From an uncultured Rhodospirillales bacterium (GTDB lineage: Bacteria > Pseudomonadota > Alphaproteobacteria > Rhodospirillales > Casp-alpha2): DNA of 14,378 nt. The notes below the pieces were generated by a model. That model saw only the letters and a list, made by a program, of their open reading frames with translations. It did not search any database and was not told where the DNA came from. Shown here piece by piece: positions 1 through 7,463 of the stretch. How positions within the stretch are numbered: the first letter of the stretch is position 1; each line of letters starts with the position of its first letter. Both the position numbers and the translations under genes were made by a program. Where the stretch lies: contig CALJEW010000284.1 of the NCBI GenBank assembly GCA_938074585.1, positions 1 to 14,378 on the forward strand, given 5' to 3'.

Positions 1-1
1 T

Positions 2-106
2 ATTTTAGGAATATCAATCAGAACCCTACGTAACAAATTAAAATTATACGGAGATCAAGGTCGTGATATTCCTCAACATGGTGATGCTGAGCGACCAGCT
101 CCGTAA
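2..106 (+). CDS. flbD: C-terminal end of a FlbD/NtrC-family sigma-54 activator (partial)
   Basis: Only the last 34 codons and the stop (TAA, 104-106) are in the window. They read ILGISIRTLRNKLKLYGDQG followed by a short tail. LGIS-RTLRNKL is the recognition helix of the Fis-type helix-turn-helix that closes NtrC-family regulators. FlbD is the flagellar member in alphaproteobacteria and activates sigma-54-dependent middle and late flagellar genes. In Caulobacter flbD ends the fliF-fliG-fliH-fliN run and flhA follows it, as here, so the neighbour supports FlbD over a generic NtrC. The receiver and AAA+ domains would lie before the window and cannot be checked. Confidence 0.8.
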   Translation: MLGISIRTLRNKLKLYGDQGRDIPQHGDAERPAP

Positions 107-155
107 GGCAACCACATATCGCTAATCAAACCGTAACAGAGGACCTGTCCCCCGG

Positions 156-2306
156 ATGGCCGACCTACCAAACAACGCCTCAAAAAAAAACAACCTTGAA
201 AACGACGTAAAAGGTGATGCTAGCGGTGTAAATGTGTCCGCTTGGATATCTAAAAATCTATTACGTGGCGATATACTTCTGGCTCTCTCCGTTATCACCC
301 TTTTGGTGGTTCTGGTCTTACCAATGCCAACTTGGGCGTTGGATGCCGCCCTTGCAATTTCGATTACATTTTCCGTGCTTATTTTGATAACAGCCTTGTT
401 CATCGAAAAACCTCTAGATTTCAATACATTCCCAACGGTACTTTTGCTTGCAACAATGTTGCGTCTTGCTCTAAACATGGCTTCAACCCGATTAATTTTA
501 AGCGATGGACACCAAGGGCCCTCTGCAGCGGGACAAGTTATTGAAGCCTTTGGTAACTTCGTGATGGGTGGAAACTTCGTCATCGGAATTATTGTTTTCA
601 CAATTCTTGTGATCGTGAATTTCATCGTTATTACAAAAGGTTCAGGTCGTATAGCCGAAGTTACTGCCCGGTTTTCATTGGATGCCATGCCCGGAAAACA
701 AATGGCGATTGATGCGGATTTATCAACGGGGCTTATTGATGAAGATGAGGCTCGAACCCGCCGTAAAGAATTAGAAGAAGAAAGCACATTTTTTGGAGCC
801 ATGGATGGTGCATCAAAATTTGTTCGTGGTGATGCGATAGCTGGTATTTTAATCACTTTCATCAACATAATTGCGGGCATGATTATTGGCGTTGCCCAAA
901 ACGACTTAAGTTTCACAGAAGCCGCAGAATCTTATACGCGACTTACCGTTGGTGACGGTCTTGTCTCTCAAATTCCAGCGCTTATCGTGTCAACGTCTGC
1001 CGGTTTAATGGTTACCAAAGCGGGCGTAACCGGTGCAACAGAAGCAGCTCTTGGCCGCCAATTAGCAGGCCAACCGAAAGTGCTGAGCTTGGTCAGCTTC
1101 TTAATGTTCTCGATGTCAATTCTGCCCGGCATGCCAATGCTACCCTTTGTCATTCTAGCCGCTATAACAGGGTTTGGGGCTTACTATGTACACAATAAAA
1201 ATAATGTGGGATTAGAGCAGAAATTGGTTGAGGCTGAAAACACTACAGTAGACCCAAACACCGCCGCTGAAGAGCCAATTTCAACAGCCCTAAAAATTGA
1301 TTTTCTACGTCTTGAATTGGGATATGGTTTGTTATCACTGATCAGTGCGCCTAAAGACGGGCAGAGATTAACGGATCAAATCAAGGCGCTGAGGCGTCAA
1401 ATGGCGATTGAAGTTGGCTTTGTTATGCCGTCGGTGCGCATCCAAGATAATATGCAGCTACCAGCAAACACATATGTTGTTCGGGTCAAAGAAATTGATT
1501 CCGCACGCGGCGAGCTCAGGCCAACAATGTTATTAGTAATGGATCCCAGAGGGGAAGAGATCACTCTACCGGGTGAAAAAACAACGGAACCAACATTCGG
1601 ATTACCTGCAATGTGGATTGAGGAAGCAAATCGAGAAGAAGCCCTATTTCGAGGGTATACAGTTGTTGACCCTGCAACCGTCGTCACAACACATTTGACC
1701 GAAGTCATCAAAGACAACATGTCTGATTTATTGTCCTACGCAGAAACACAAAAACTGTTAGACGAATTAGATAAAGAACACCAAAAACTGATTGCTGAAA
1801 TGATCCCCACCCAAATTTCTATGGGTGGTGTGCAACGCGTTTTACAAAACTTACTAACAGAACGGGTCTCGGTCCGTGATTTGCCTACAGTTTTAGAAGG
1901 CATTTCAGAAGCCTGTGGCTTAACACGGAACGTCATGATGATTACAGAACACGTTCGTTCCCGCCTTGCACGCCAGCTCAGCGACCAAAACATCAACGAT
2001 CAAGGGTTTATTCCGCTGGTTACGTTGTCCCCTCAATGGGAACAAACATTTGCCGAAAGTTTGGTTGGACAGGGCGATGACAAACAGCTGTCTATGCCAC
2101 CTACACGCCTGCAAGAGTTTATAGCAGCCCTTCGAACTACGTTTGAGCGACATGCCATGATTGGCGAAGCACCTGTGTTGTTAACCAGTCCAGGCAGCCG
2201 CCCTTTCGTTCGTTCCATTGTTGAAAGGTTTAGACCTATGACCGTCGTGATGTCACAAAATGAAATCCACCCAAAAGCTCAAATCAAAACCGTTGGCCAA
2301 GTATAA
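156..2306 (+). CDS. flhA: Flagellar type III export gate protein FlhA
   Basis: FlhA forms the nonameric export gate of the flagellar type III secretion system in the inner membrane; its cytosolic ring docks chaperone-substrate complexes. The 716 residues match the usual size of about 700. Residues 1-38 are a polar leader. About 39-335 hold the hydrophobic membrane helices. Between them is the FHIPEP family signature: RIAEVTARF at 165-173 and LDAMPGKQMAID at 175-186, then the acidic/basic loop with GAMDGASKFVRGD at 214-226. From about 370 the protein is the soluble cytosolic domain. The start is ATG 156 with AGAGGA at 138-143 upstream, a rather long spacing of 12 bases. It lies 49 bp after flbD and 33 bp before flhF. 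Nothing in it looks broken. Confidence 0.98.
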   Translation: MADLPNNASKKNNLENDVKGDASGVNVSAWISKNLLRGDILLALSVITLLVVLVLPMPTWALDAALAISITFSVLILITALFIEKPLDFNTFPTVLLLATMLRLALNMASTRLILSDGHQGPSAAGQVIEAFGNFVMGGNFVIGIIVFTILVIVNFIVITKGSGRIAEVTARFSLDAMPGKQMAIDADLSTGLIDEDEARTRRKELEEESTFFGAMDGASKFVRGDAIAGILITFINIIAGMIIGVAQNDLSFTEAAESYTRLTVGDGLVSQIPALIVSTSAGLMVTKAGVTGATEAALGRQLAGQPKVLSLVSFLMFSMSILPGMPMLPFVILAAITGFGAYYVHNKNNVGLEQKLVEAENTTVDPNTAAEEPISTALKIDFLRLELGYGLLSLISAPKDGQRLTDQIKALRRQMAIEVGFVMPSVRIQDNMQLPANTYVVRVKEIDSARGELRPTMLLVMDPRGEEITLPGEKTTEPTFGLPAMWIEEANREEALFRGYTVVDPATVVTTHLTEVIKDNMSDLLSYAETQKLLDELDKEHQKLIAEMIPTQISMGGVQRVLQNLLTERVSVRDLPTVLEGISEACGLTRNVMMITEHVRSRLARQLSDQNINDQGFIPLVTLSPQWEQTFAESLVGQGDDKQLSMPPTRLQEFIAALRTTFERHAMIGEAPVLLTSPGSRPFVRSIVERFRPMTVVMSQNEIHPKAQIKTVGQV

Positions 2307-2339
2307 CTAAATTCCGATAATCCAAACTTAGGCATTTAA

Positions 2340-3335
2340 ATGCGCGTTAAAACTTACATAGCACCGACCAATTCAGAAGCCATGGAATTGGTGCGCGAAG
2401 GCCTTGGCGATGATGCCATAATAATTTCTTCAGGAAATACAGACGATGGCGAAGGCGTTCGGATTATCGCTGCCGTAGATCTGACATCTACTCCAGAAAC
2501 AGAAGCCGCGATAGAAGAAGAGCGTGAAAATTTTTCAGAGTTAAATATAGAGCAAACTGTTAAACAGGCCCTAATTTTCCATGGAGCCCCACCGCGTTTA
2601 ATCACTCGACTTTCTACTGTTGCCGCTAATGCTGATTCACCAAGCCCAACCCTAGCATTAGCCTCTGCCTTCGATGCATTATTTGAGTTCTCTCAACTGA
2701 GTACAGACACCTTCAAAGCGCCGCTGATGTTGGTCGGCCCGCCCGGTTCCGGAAAGACGATTGTAGCCGCAAAACTATGCACACAAGCCAAGCTCGCCAA
2801 ACAATCTGTTAAAGCAATTTCGTGCGACACCCAACGCGCCGGTGGGGTCGAACAATTCAAAGCCTTCACCAATATTTTAGGTATCGATTTAATAACGGTG
2901 TCAAGTGCAGATGATTTGAAAAATCACATTTCTTTGGATGCAAAAACACAAATGCAAATTATTGATACGGCTGCAACAAACCCATACAACGAAATTGAAA
3001 TGATTGATTTGCATCGGAAGATCAAAGCCAGTCATGCAGAACCCATTTTAGTCCTTGCTGCCGGATCAGACCCGATGGAGGTCGCAGACATGGTGCGCTT
3101 GTACAGAGAAGTTGGCGTAAAACGTTTTATCGCAACACAAATGGATATCGCTAGGCGCGCCGGCAGCATTTTGGCTGCTGCAGATAGCGCATCACTAGCA
3201 CTTTGTAACGTCAGCGTCAGCGCAAAAGTATCCGATGAGCTGATCCCCATTACTCCCGTTTCACTCGCTCGCTTAATAATGCCATACACAGCTGAAACCA
3301 CATTCAACCACCCAAATAGCGAGGCCGCTCAATGA
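2340..3335 (+). CDS. flhF: FlhF, SRP-type GTPase for flagellar placement (short, divergent G motifs)
   Basis: FlhF is the third SRP-family GTPase; in many bacteria it sets the site and number of flagella with FlhG. Residues 1-120 form a short B/N region starting MRVKTYIAP, the usual FlhF opening. The GTPase domain follows: P-loop GPPGSGKT at 133-140, DTQRAGG at 163-169 (the SRP-type DTxR motif), DTAATNP at 209-215 for G3 and TQMD at 266-269 for G4. G3 has Ala where SRP GTPases have Gly (DTAGR or DTxG), and G4 has Gln in place of the Lys of TKxD. At 331 residues it is shorter than most FlhF proteins (roughly 360-450), mainly in the N-terminal part. The start ATG 2340 has only a weak AGG upstream. 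Its ATGA stop overlaps the flhG start, which implies translational coupling. Identity is secure from motifs and neighbours; full GTPase activity is not. Confidence 0.93.
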   Translation: MRVKTYIAPTNSEAMELVREGLGDDAIIISSGNTDDGEGVRIIAAVDLTSTPETEAAIEEERENFSELNIEQTVKQALIFHGAPPRLITRLSTVAANADSPSPTLALASAFDALFEFSQLSTDTFKAPLMLVGPPGSGKTIVAAKLCTQAKLAKQSVKAISCDTQRAGGVEQFKAFTNILGIDLITVSSADDLKNHISLDAKTQMQIIDTAATNPYNEIEMIDLHRKIKASHAEPILVLAAGSDPMEVADMVRLYREVGVKRFIATQMDIARRAGSILAAADSASLALCNVSVSAKVSDELIPITPVSLARLIMPYTAETTFNHPNSEAAQ

Positions 3336-4129
3336 ACACTAAATCAGATAAACTGACAGCTCCAGTCACCCGTAACCGAGGCAGCAATATGTTTGCGATT
3401 GCGTCGGGAAAAGGGGGTGTTGGAAAAACGTGGTTTTCGATTACGCTCGCACATGCACTATCCAAAAAGGGAAAACGTGTTTTATTGTTTGATGGCGACC
3501 TTGGTTTAGCCAACTTAGATATTCAGCTCGGCCTGATGCCAAAACAAGATTTAAGCAATGTTATTAGTGGCCGCTTAACCTTAAACCAAGTAATCGTTGA
3601 TTTTCCTGAAGCTGGCTTTGATATCATTGCGGGGCGATCTGGTTCGGGAGGCCTTGCGAATATAGCCAGCAGCCGCTTACAAATGGTTGGTGATGACCTT
3701 GCTCTTCTTTCCGCAAATTACGATACCGTACTTATGGATCTGGGTGCAGGTATTGAGCGAACGGTGCGCCAATTAGCCCACAATGCAAAAACCTGTATTG
3801 TATTACTAACAGACGAGCCAACTTCATTAACGGACGCCTATGCCTTCATTAAAATCATGCACGCCGACCGCCCAGAAATAGAAATCAAGATCGTAACGAA
3901 CGTCGTCAATTCAACACGAGAGGGCGAACGTACATACAATACCTTATTAAAAGCATGCCAAGGGTTCTTAAAAATTTCGCCGCAATTATTAGGTATAATA
4001 CGCCGCGACACCCGGGTCCGCGAAGCCATTCGGTCACAAACACCATTACTAACCCGTTTCCCGAATTGTGAAGCCGCTCAAGACGTCGAACGCATAGCCG
4101 AAAGCTTGCATAACGGCATAAATAGCTAG
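3332..4129 (+). CDS. flhG: FlhG (FleN/YlxH), MinD-like ATPase controlling flagellar number
   Basis: This ParA/MinD-type ATPase normally partners FlhF and limits flagellar number. It has the deviant Walker A KGGVGKT at 27-33, DGDLGLANLD at 54-63 (switch I and strand), DLGAG at 136-140 in the Walker B/switch II position, and the FlhG-like TDEPTSLTDAYA at 160-171. Its 265 residues fit the family. The N-terminus (residues 1-19) shows no DQAxxLR activator helix, the element by which FlhG of several other groups stimulates FlhF. No strongly amphipathic C-terminal membrane helix is obvious, though I judged this only by eye. The start ATG 3332 overlaps flhF by four bases and has GAGG at 3320-3323. 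A generic plasmid ParA is unlikely in this context. Confidence 0.93.
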   Translation: MNTKSDKLTAPVTRNRGSNMFAIASGKGGVGKTWFSITLAHALSKKGKRVLLFDGDLGLANLDIQLGLMPKQDLSNVISGRLTLNQVIVDFPEAGFDIIAGRSGSGGLANIASSRLQMVGDDLALLSANYDTVLMDLGAGIERTVRQLAHNAKTCIVLLTDEPTSLTDAYAFIKIMHADRPEIEIKIVTNVVNSTREGERTYNTLLKACQGFLKISPQLLGIIRRDTRVREAIRSQTPLLTRFPNCEAAQDVERIAESLHNGINS

Positions 4130-4137
4130 AACAGATC

Positions 4138-5793
4138 ATGGAAACCATCGTTCCCCTTACAGTATTTACAGGACAAACGACTACTGCACCGCAACCCACG
4201 GCACAAATACCGACACCGCCACCTGATCTTCAACGCCTTGCAGTTGGCGCAAAATTAGATGCTCTTGTTTTACAAGGAATGAGCAAAGGACTTGCTGAAA
4301 TAGATACTCTCTTTGGCAAATTACAATTATCAACAAATTTTCCACTGCGCGCTCAAACTAATTTACAATTTCAAATCATTGGCAAATTTCCGCTTATGCA
4401 GTTGCTGATTACATCCGTCCAAGGCCAATCTCCCCAAACCATTTTACGAACCATGCAATCCATCACCTCGGCAAAGATTGGCAGCATGAACCAAGGAGTT
4501 GGAACACACGGCGCAGGCGTATCTTCAACCGCTGTTCAGTCAGCTAATACAGAATCAATTTCTTTAACCGTGGGCGCAAATGTCGTTGCAACAAAAATCG
4601 GGGGACTGCCGGGAACAGCCTCATTGCTTAATCCAGCGGGTGTGTTGCCGGCGCCACAATCAGCGCTTGGAGCAGCAACACCAACCAAAGGGTCAAATAC
4701 CAAATCGACACCGGCCGAAGCGACCAAGGGAGCTAAAACAGGACTGGTGGGTTCGACAAGCACATTACAAGGCACGCAAGGTGCTAGCAATCAAACGCCC
4801 ATAAATGCATCCTTAAACCAAACAGGAAGTCGATTTTCTGTGCGCATCACAAACATTCTACCACCTTCACAACTATCAAGTGGCGGTGGATTACCTGTAA
4901 CAGGCAGCACCAATTTATCAGTAGGACAGTTTGTAACCGGGGTCGTCACGATGACCAATACCCAAGGCCATGCTTTTGTTCAAACTCATGCAGGCCCCAT
5001 AAACTTAGCAACACCAAGTCCACTGCCGCCTAGTACCACCATTTCCTTTTTGATAACAGCCCCCCTATCTCCTGTAGCCCTTGGTAATCTTGGCGGAATG
5101 GGGGATCTAAATGCTGAAGTCATTATGGAAACACATCGCTGGCCTGAGCTTGATGATGCCGTTCGCAGCTTAAATGAAAGTCACCCAACACTTGGCCAAC
5201 AATTAATGAGTTCTATCCTGCCAAAAGCGGACACAACATTAGCGGCCAACATCATTTTACTTCTTGCAGCAATCCGTGGTGGAGATATCAAAAACTGGTT
5301 TGGCGATGCCCCGGTTCGGGCCTTGCAACGAATTAAACCTGAATTGATGTCGCGTCTGCGCGATGATTTTACCCAAATTAGCCGCTTATCTGACGACAAC
5401 ACATCAAGTGATTGGCGCGCCTTTCCTGTGCCCTTTTTAAATGGCCAAGCAATCGAACAAATTCGGCTCTTTATGAAACGAAATTCAGAAAACAAGGATG
5501 ATGAACAGGCCCCAGATAACGGTGCGCGATTTGTCTTTGATTTGGACTTAACTCGATTAGGGCGATTGCAATTAGATGGTCTTGTTCGCACTGACAAGAA
5601 ACAATTTGATCTCATCATCAGAACAAATAATCACCTGCAGCAAGCAATGCAAAATGACATCCGAAACATCTTTCAAAAAGCGATTGAGCAAACTGGCTAT
5701 AATGGCGGATTAACATTTCGGGCCGCACCAGCTGGTTTTACAGATATTCAATCAGATAGAGCCCTTCCCCCTGATATGGGTTTAATTGTATAA
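4138..5793 (+). CDS. FliK-like flagellar protein (putative hook-length control), poorly characterised
   Basis: The protein has 551 residues with no signal peptide or membrane helix. Residues about 30-100 form a compact domain. Residues about 115-230 are low-complexity, rich in Ser, Thr, Gly, Ala and Gln. About 235-310 resemble the first domain: a G-x-V/L strand pattern, then a 'PLP..T.I.F.I' or 'PLRAQTNLQFQI' stretch, suggesting an internal repeat. The C-terminal part, about 460-551, holds LTRLGRLQLDGLV and an amphipathic region. That resembles the 'ELGRLQV' strand of the FliK C-terminal (Flg_hook) domain that contacts FlhB to switch export specificity. A flexible middle between folded ends also fits a FliK ruler. 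The gene starts 8 bp after flhG, without a clear Shine-Dalgarno, so it is probably read by coupling. I infer a hook-length or export-switch role; the exact family was not confirmed. Confidence 0.6.
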   Translation: METIVPLTVFTGQTTTAPQPTAQIPTPPPDLQRLAVGAKLDALVLQGMSKGLAEIDTLFGKLQLSTNFPLRAQTNLQFQIIGKFPLMQLLITSVQGQSPQTILRTMQSITSAKIGSMNQGVGTHGAGVSSTAVQSANTESISLTVGANVVATKIGGLPGTASLLNPAGVLPAPQSALGAATPTKGSNTKSTPAEATKGAKTGLVGSTSTLQGTQGASNQTPINASLNQTGSRFSVRITNILPPSQLSSGGGLPVTGSTNLSVGQFVTGVVTMTNTQGHAFVQTHAGPINLATPSPLPPSTTISFLITAPLSPVALGNLGGMGDLNAEVIMETHRWPELDDAVRSLNESHPTLGQQLMSSILPKADTTLAANIILLLAAIRGGDIKNWFGDAPVRALQRIKPELMSRLRDDFTQISRLSDDNTSSDWRAFPVPFLNGQAIEQIRLFMKRNSENKDDEQAPDNGARFVFDLDLTRLGRLQLDGLVRTDKKQFDLIIRTNNHLQQAMQNDIRNIFQKAIEQTGYNGGLTFRAAPAGFTDIQSDRALPPDMGLIV

Positions 5794-5956
5794 GAACTTA
5801 TATAAAGTATAGGATAAGTTGTAGAATTTACCTGAACGTCGAAGTTTATTAAAATGCAGTATAAACCCAAACAGAAGTCGCTCGATAAATCTGAACAGAA
5901 AGGATAAGTAGATTTTTGACCTGTAACTGGCATACTTTGCCATCAACAGGAGAACT

Positions 5957-6268
5957 ATGATGACACGACGCCCACGCCCTAATCACACGCCCGATTTCAA
6001 GACAGGGGTTCACTTGCAGCCCTGCGTGGAGAGCAGTTGCTTGGTGAACTTGCTCGACAATACGATGTTCATCCCAACCAGATCAAACAATGGCGTGTAC
6101 AGCTTCTTGCCAGGGCAAACGATATTTTTAGCCGTGATAAGAAGTCGTCAGCAAATGAAGCGCCGATTGATGTGAAAACGCTGCACGCTAAGATTGGTGA
6201 ACTCACGCTGGGATATGATTTTTTAGAAGGGGCGTTCACCAAGGCAGGGTTGCTGAGCGTAAAACGAT
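5957..6268 (+). pseudogene. IS3-family OrfA remnant (helix-turn-helix), frameshifted
   Basis: AGGAGA at 5948-5953 precedes ATG 5957. The first frame reads MMTRRPRPNHTPDFKTGV, the typical IS3 OrfA N-terminus. The match then jumps frame: from about 6012 it continues LAALRGEQLLGELARQYDV, HPNQIKQW and later KTLHAKIGELTLGYDFLEGAF. Restoring one base in 'gttcacttgc' at 6010/6011 (gtt-Gca-ctt-gca) rejoins the frames as GVALAALRGE, so a one-base deletion there is the simplest explanation. The second half is the OrfA leucine-zipper region. The protein cannot be made whole. Confidence 0.8.
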
Positions 6269-6738
6269 GGTTGACCTTACTTATAAACTCTCTCTTACAA
6301 AATAGGCTAAAGTTTTGGGGATTAGCCTTGGCAGTGTCTATTATAGACCACGACCTTTAGACTTCTGCATTGAAGCTTTTACGGAGACGCTTGCCCGGTA
6401 TGGAAAGTTAGACATATTTAATACTTATCAGGTCTCACAGTTCACCTATATTGCGTTTACTCAGGTTATGAAGGACGCAGAAACCTAAATTTCCATGCTT
6501 CTCGATGATTGCTTGCAATCACCTGCCAGTTATAGATTGCAGAGGAGCCCTGCGGGATAATGTATTCCTAGAAAGGCTGTGGCGAACAATCAAATATGAA
6601 GAGGTCTACCTCAATGCCTATAACACCGTTCCCGTTGCTCGCGCAGAAATCGGAAAATACCCGATCTTCTACAATACGAAACTCCTACATTCACCGCTTG
6701 ACGGACAGACACCCGGTCAAGCTTACTTCAATGCATAA
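6267..6738 (+). pseudogene. IS3-family OrfB transposase remnant (DDE domain deleted and mutated)
   Basis: From ATG 6267 the frame reads MVDLTYKLSLTK, a stop, then AKVLGISLGSVYYRPRPL. This is the OrfB N-terminus, in the usual position overlapping the OrfA end. It runs without a break in frame into DFCIEAFTETLARYGKLDIF, which belongs much later in OrfB. About 160 residues, including the first catalytic Asp (DITYI region), are missing at a junction near 6357. The second catalytic site reads NTYQVSQF where intact relatives have NTDQGSQF, so Asp became Tyr. A stop follows DAET, and 37 extra bases (6498-6534) shift the frame. The last part, RDNVFLERLWRTIKYEE to QAYFNA, retains the catalytic Glu and the C-terminus. 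Confidence 0.8.
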
Positions 6739-6937
6739 TCGCCAATACCTGTGGCATCATAACAAGGGTCGTCGTCCACTTATGAAACCAGTCGCGATTG
6801 TTAAAACAAACCGATCCACTTCTCTCTACAAACAGACAGACCTAGACTTGACCAAGTTGATCATTACTTAAGCATTGCAGAAGACACTTAATCCAGCTGG
6901 AAAATGATATACCTTTAGACAGATTAAGGTTTCTAAA

Positions 6938-7044
6938 ATATTAGAAAAACCAGAGCATATGAAATCAATCGTGAAGGTGACTTTGCAGAAATATCAATGA
7001 ATTACGGCGTTTTCGTCGATCTAAAATCGTCAGAAACACTCTAG
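6938..7044 (+). other. Unassigned stretch between the IS remnant and fliJ, with a short open frame of unknown origin
   Basis: About 215 bases (6827-7040) lie between the IS end and fliJ. Within them one frame from about 6938 to the TAG at 7042-7044 stays open without an ATG at its head: it includes YEINREGDFAEISMNYG and ends in VFVDLKSSETL. It has a coding-like composition and could be the tail of a lost gene, but I recognise no family. It overlaps the end of fliJ on the other strand. A hairpin with a two-A bulge (GGTTTCTAA / TTAGAAAAACC, 6928-6951) sits just before it and lacks a T-tract. It may be nothing. Confidence 0.2.
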
Positions 7045-7463
7045 TCAGAACTTTTCTGAAAACCCTGAAGCCCTAATTCGTCTAGCATATCTTGTTCTTC
7101 CTTATCTCGTTCTTTCTGTTCGCGCTTTTCACGTTCTTTGCGAAGAATTTTAAATTTCTCTAGTTCACGGTACGATTTATTCAAAACATCTTGAGCAACC
7201 AGTACATGTGTCTCTTTTTGTTCTAATTCAGCCTTATATTCTTCGCGCCGAACAATGACACCATTTGCATAAACACCATAAAACAATCCGGCCTCTTGAG
7301 GAGCTTGTTCAGCCGTTTTTTGCTCCAAGACAACCTCTTCTTCTAACGCCATTATTGCATCTTCAGTAGCAGCAACATCTGCCAATTTCTGACTCAAAAT
7401 CCGACGATTTTCGTCTACTTTCCATTCATTCAGCCGGATCAGCGATTTGAGCCCTTTAGCCAT
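7041..7463 (-). CDS. fliJ: Flagellar export chaperone/ATPase stalk protein FliJ
   Basis: FliJ is the small coiled-coil stalk inside the FliI hexamer that links ATPase activity to the export gate. The 140 residues match the family's usual size of about 140-150. The sequence is almost all charged heptad-like helix: residues about 5-55 (KSLIRLNEWKVDENRRILSQ onward) and about 72-128, which ends in a Lys/Glu-rich run. This is the expected antiparallel coiled-coil hairpin. Sequence identity alone would be weak, as FliJ diverges fast. The position directly after fliI, with the two genes sharing one base (TAATG at 7463), decides it. The start ATG is at 7461-7463. Confidence 0.85.
   Translation of the reverse strand: MAKGLKSLIRLNEWKVDENRRILSQKLADVAATEDAIMALEEEVVLEQKTAEQAPQEAGLFYGVYANGVIVRREEYKAELEQKETHVLVAQDVLNKSYRELEKFKILRKEREKREQKERDKEEQDMLDELGLQGFQKSSD

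Larger units (their letters stand above)
5897..6826 (+). mobile_element. Decayed IS3-family insertion sequence (internal deletion, non-functional)
   Basis: A copy-and-paste IS3-type element reduced to about 0.9 kb, against about 1.2-1.4 kb for intact relatives. Remnants of orfA (from 5957) and orfB (to 6738) are in the normal order. The right non-coding end holds AAACAAACCGATCCACTTCT at about 6803-6822, which reads like a worn terminal repeat. A weak partial complement, AGAAAGGATAAG, begins at 5897, so I place the left end there; both ends are approximate. I found no convincing target-site duplication. The element fills the gap between two converging flagellar blocks and disrupts no recognisable gene. 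Confidence 0.75.

Noticed and set aside
122..916. A 264-residue open frame on the minus strand across the start of flhA
   Set aside because: It lies opposite flhA, which has clear family motifs throughout. Its peptide looks like an antisense translation, with no recognisable domain.
5795..5820. Inverted repeat AACTTAT / ATAAGTT just after the FliK-like gene, as a terminator
   Set aside because: It is all A/T with one G/C pair, has a 12-base loop and no T-tract; too weak to call a terminator.
5811..5910. Direct repeat AGGATAAGT at 5811-5819 and 5901-5909
   Set aside because: Nine bases in an AT-rich spacer could be chance, and the second copy does not fit as a target-site duplication.
6928..6951. 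Hairpin GGTTTCTAA / TTAGAAAAACC as a bidirectional terminator between convergent genes
   Set aside because: It has a two-base bulge, few G/C pairs and no T-run on either strand.
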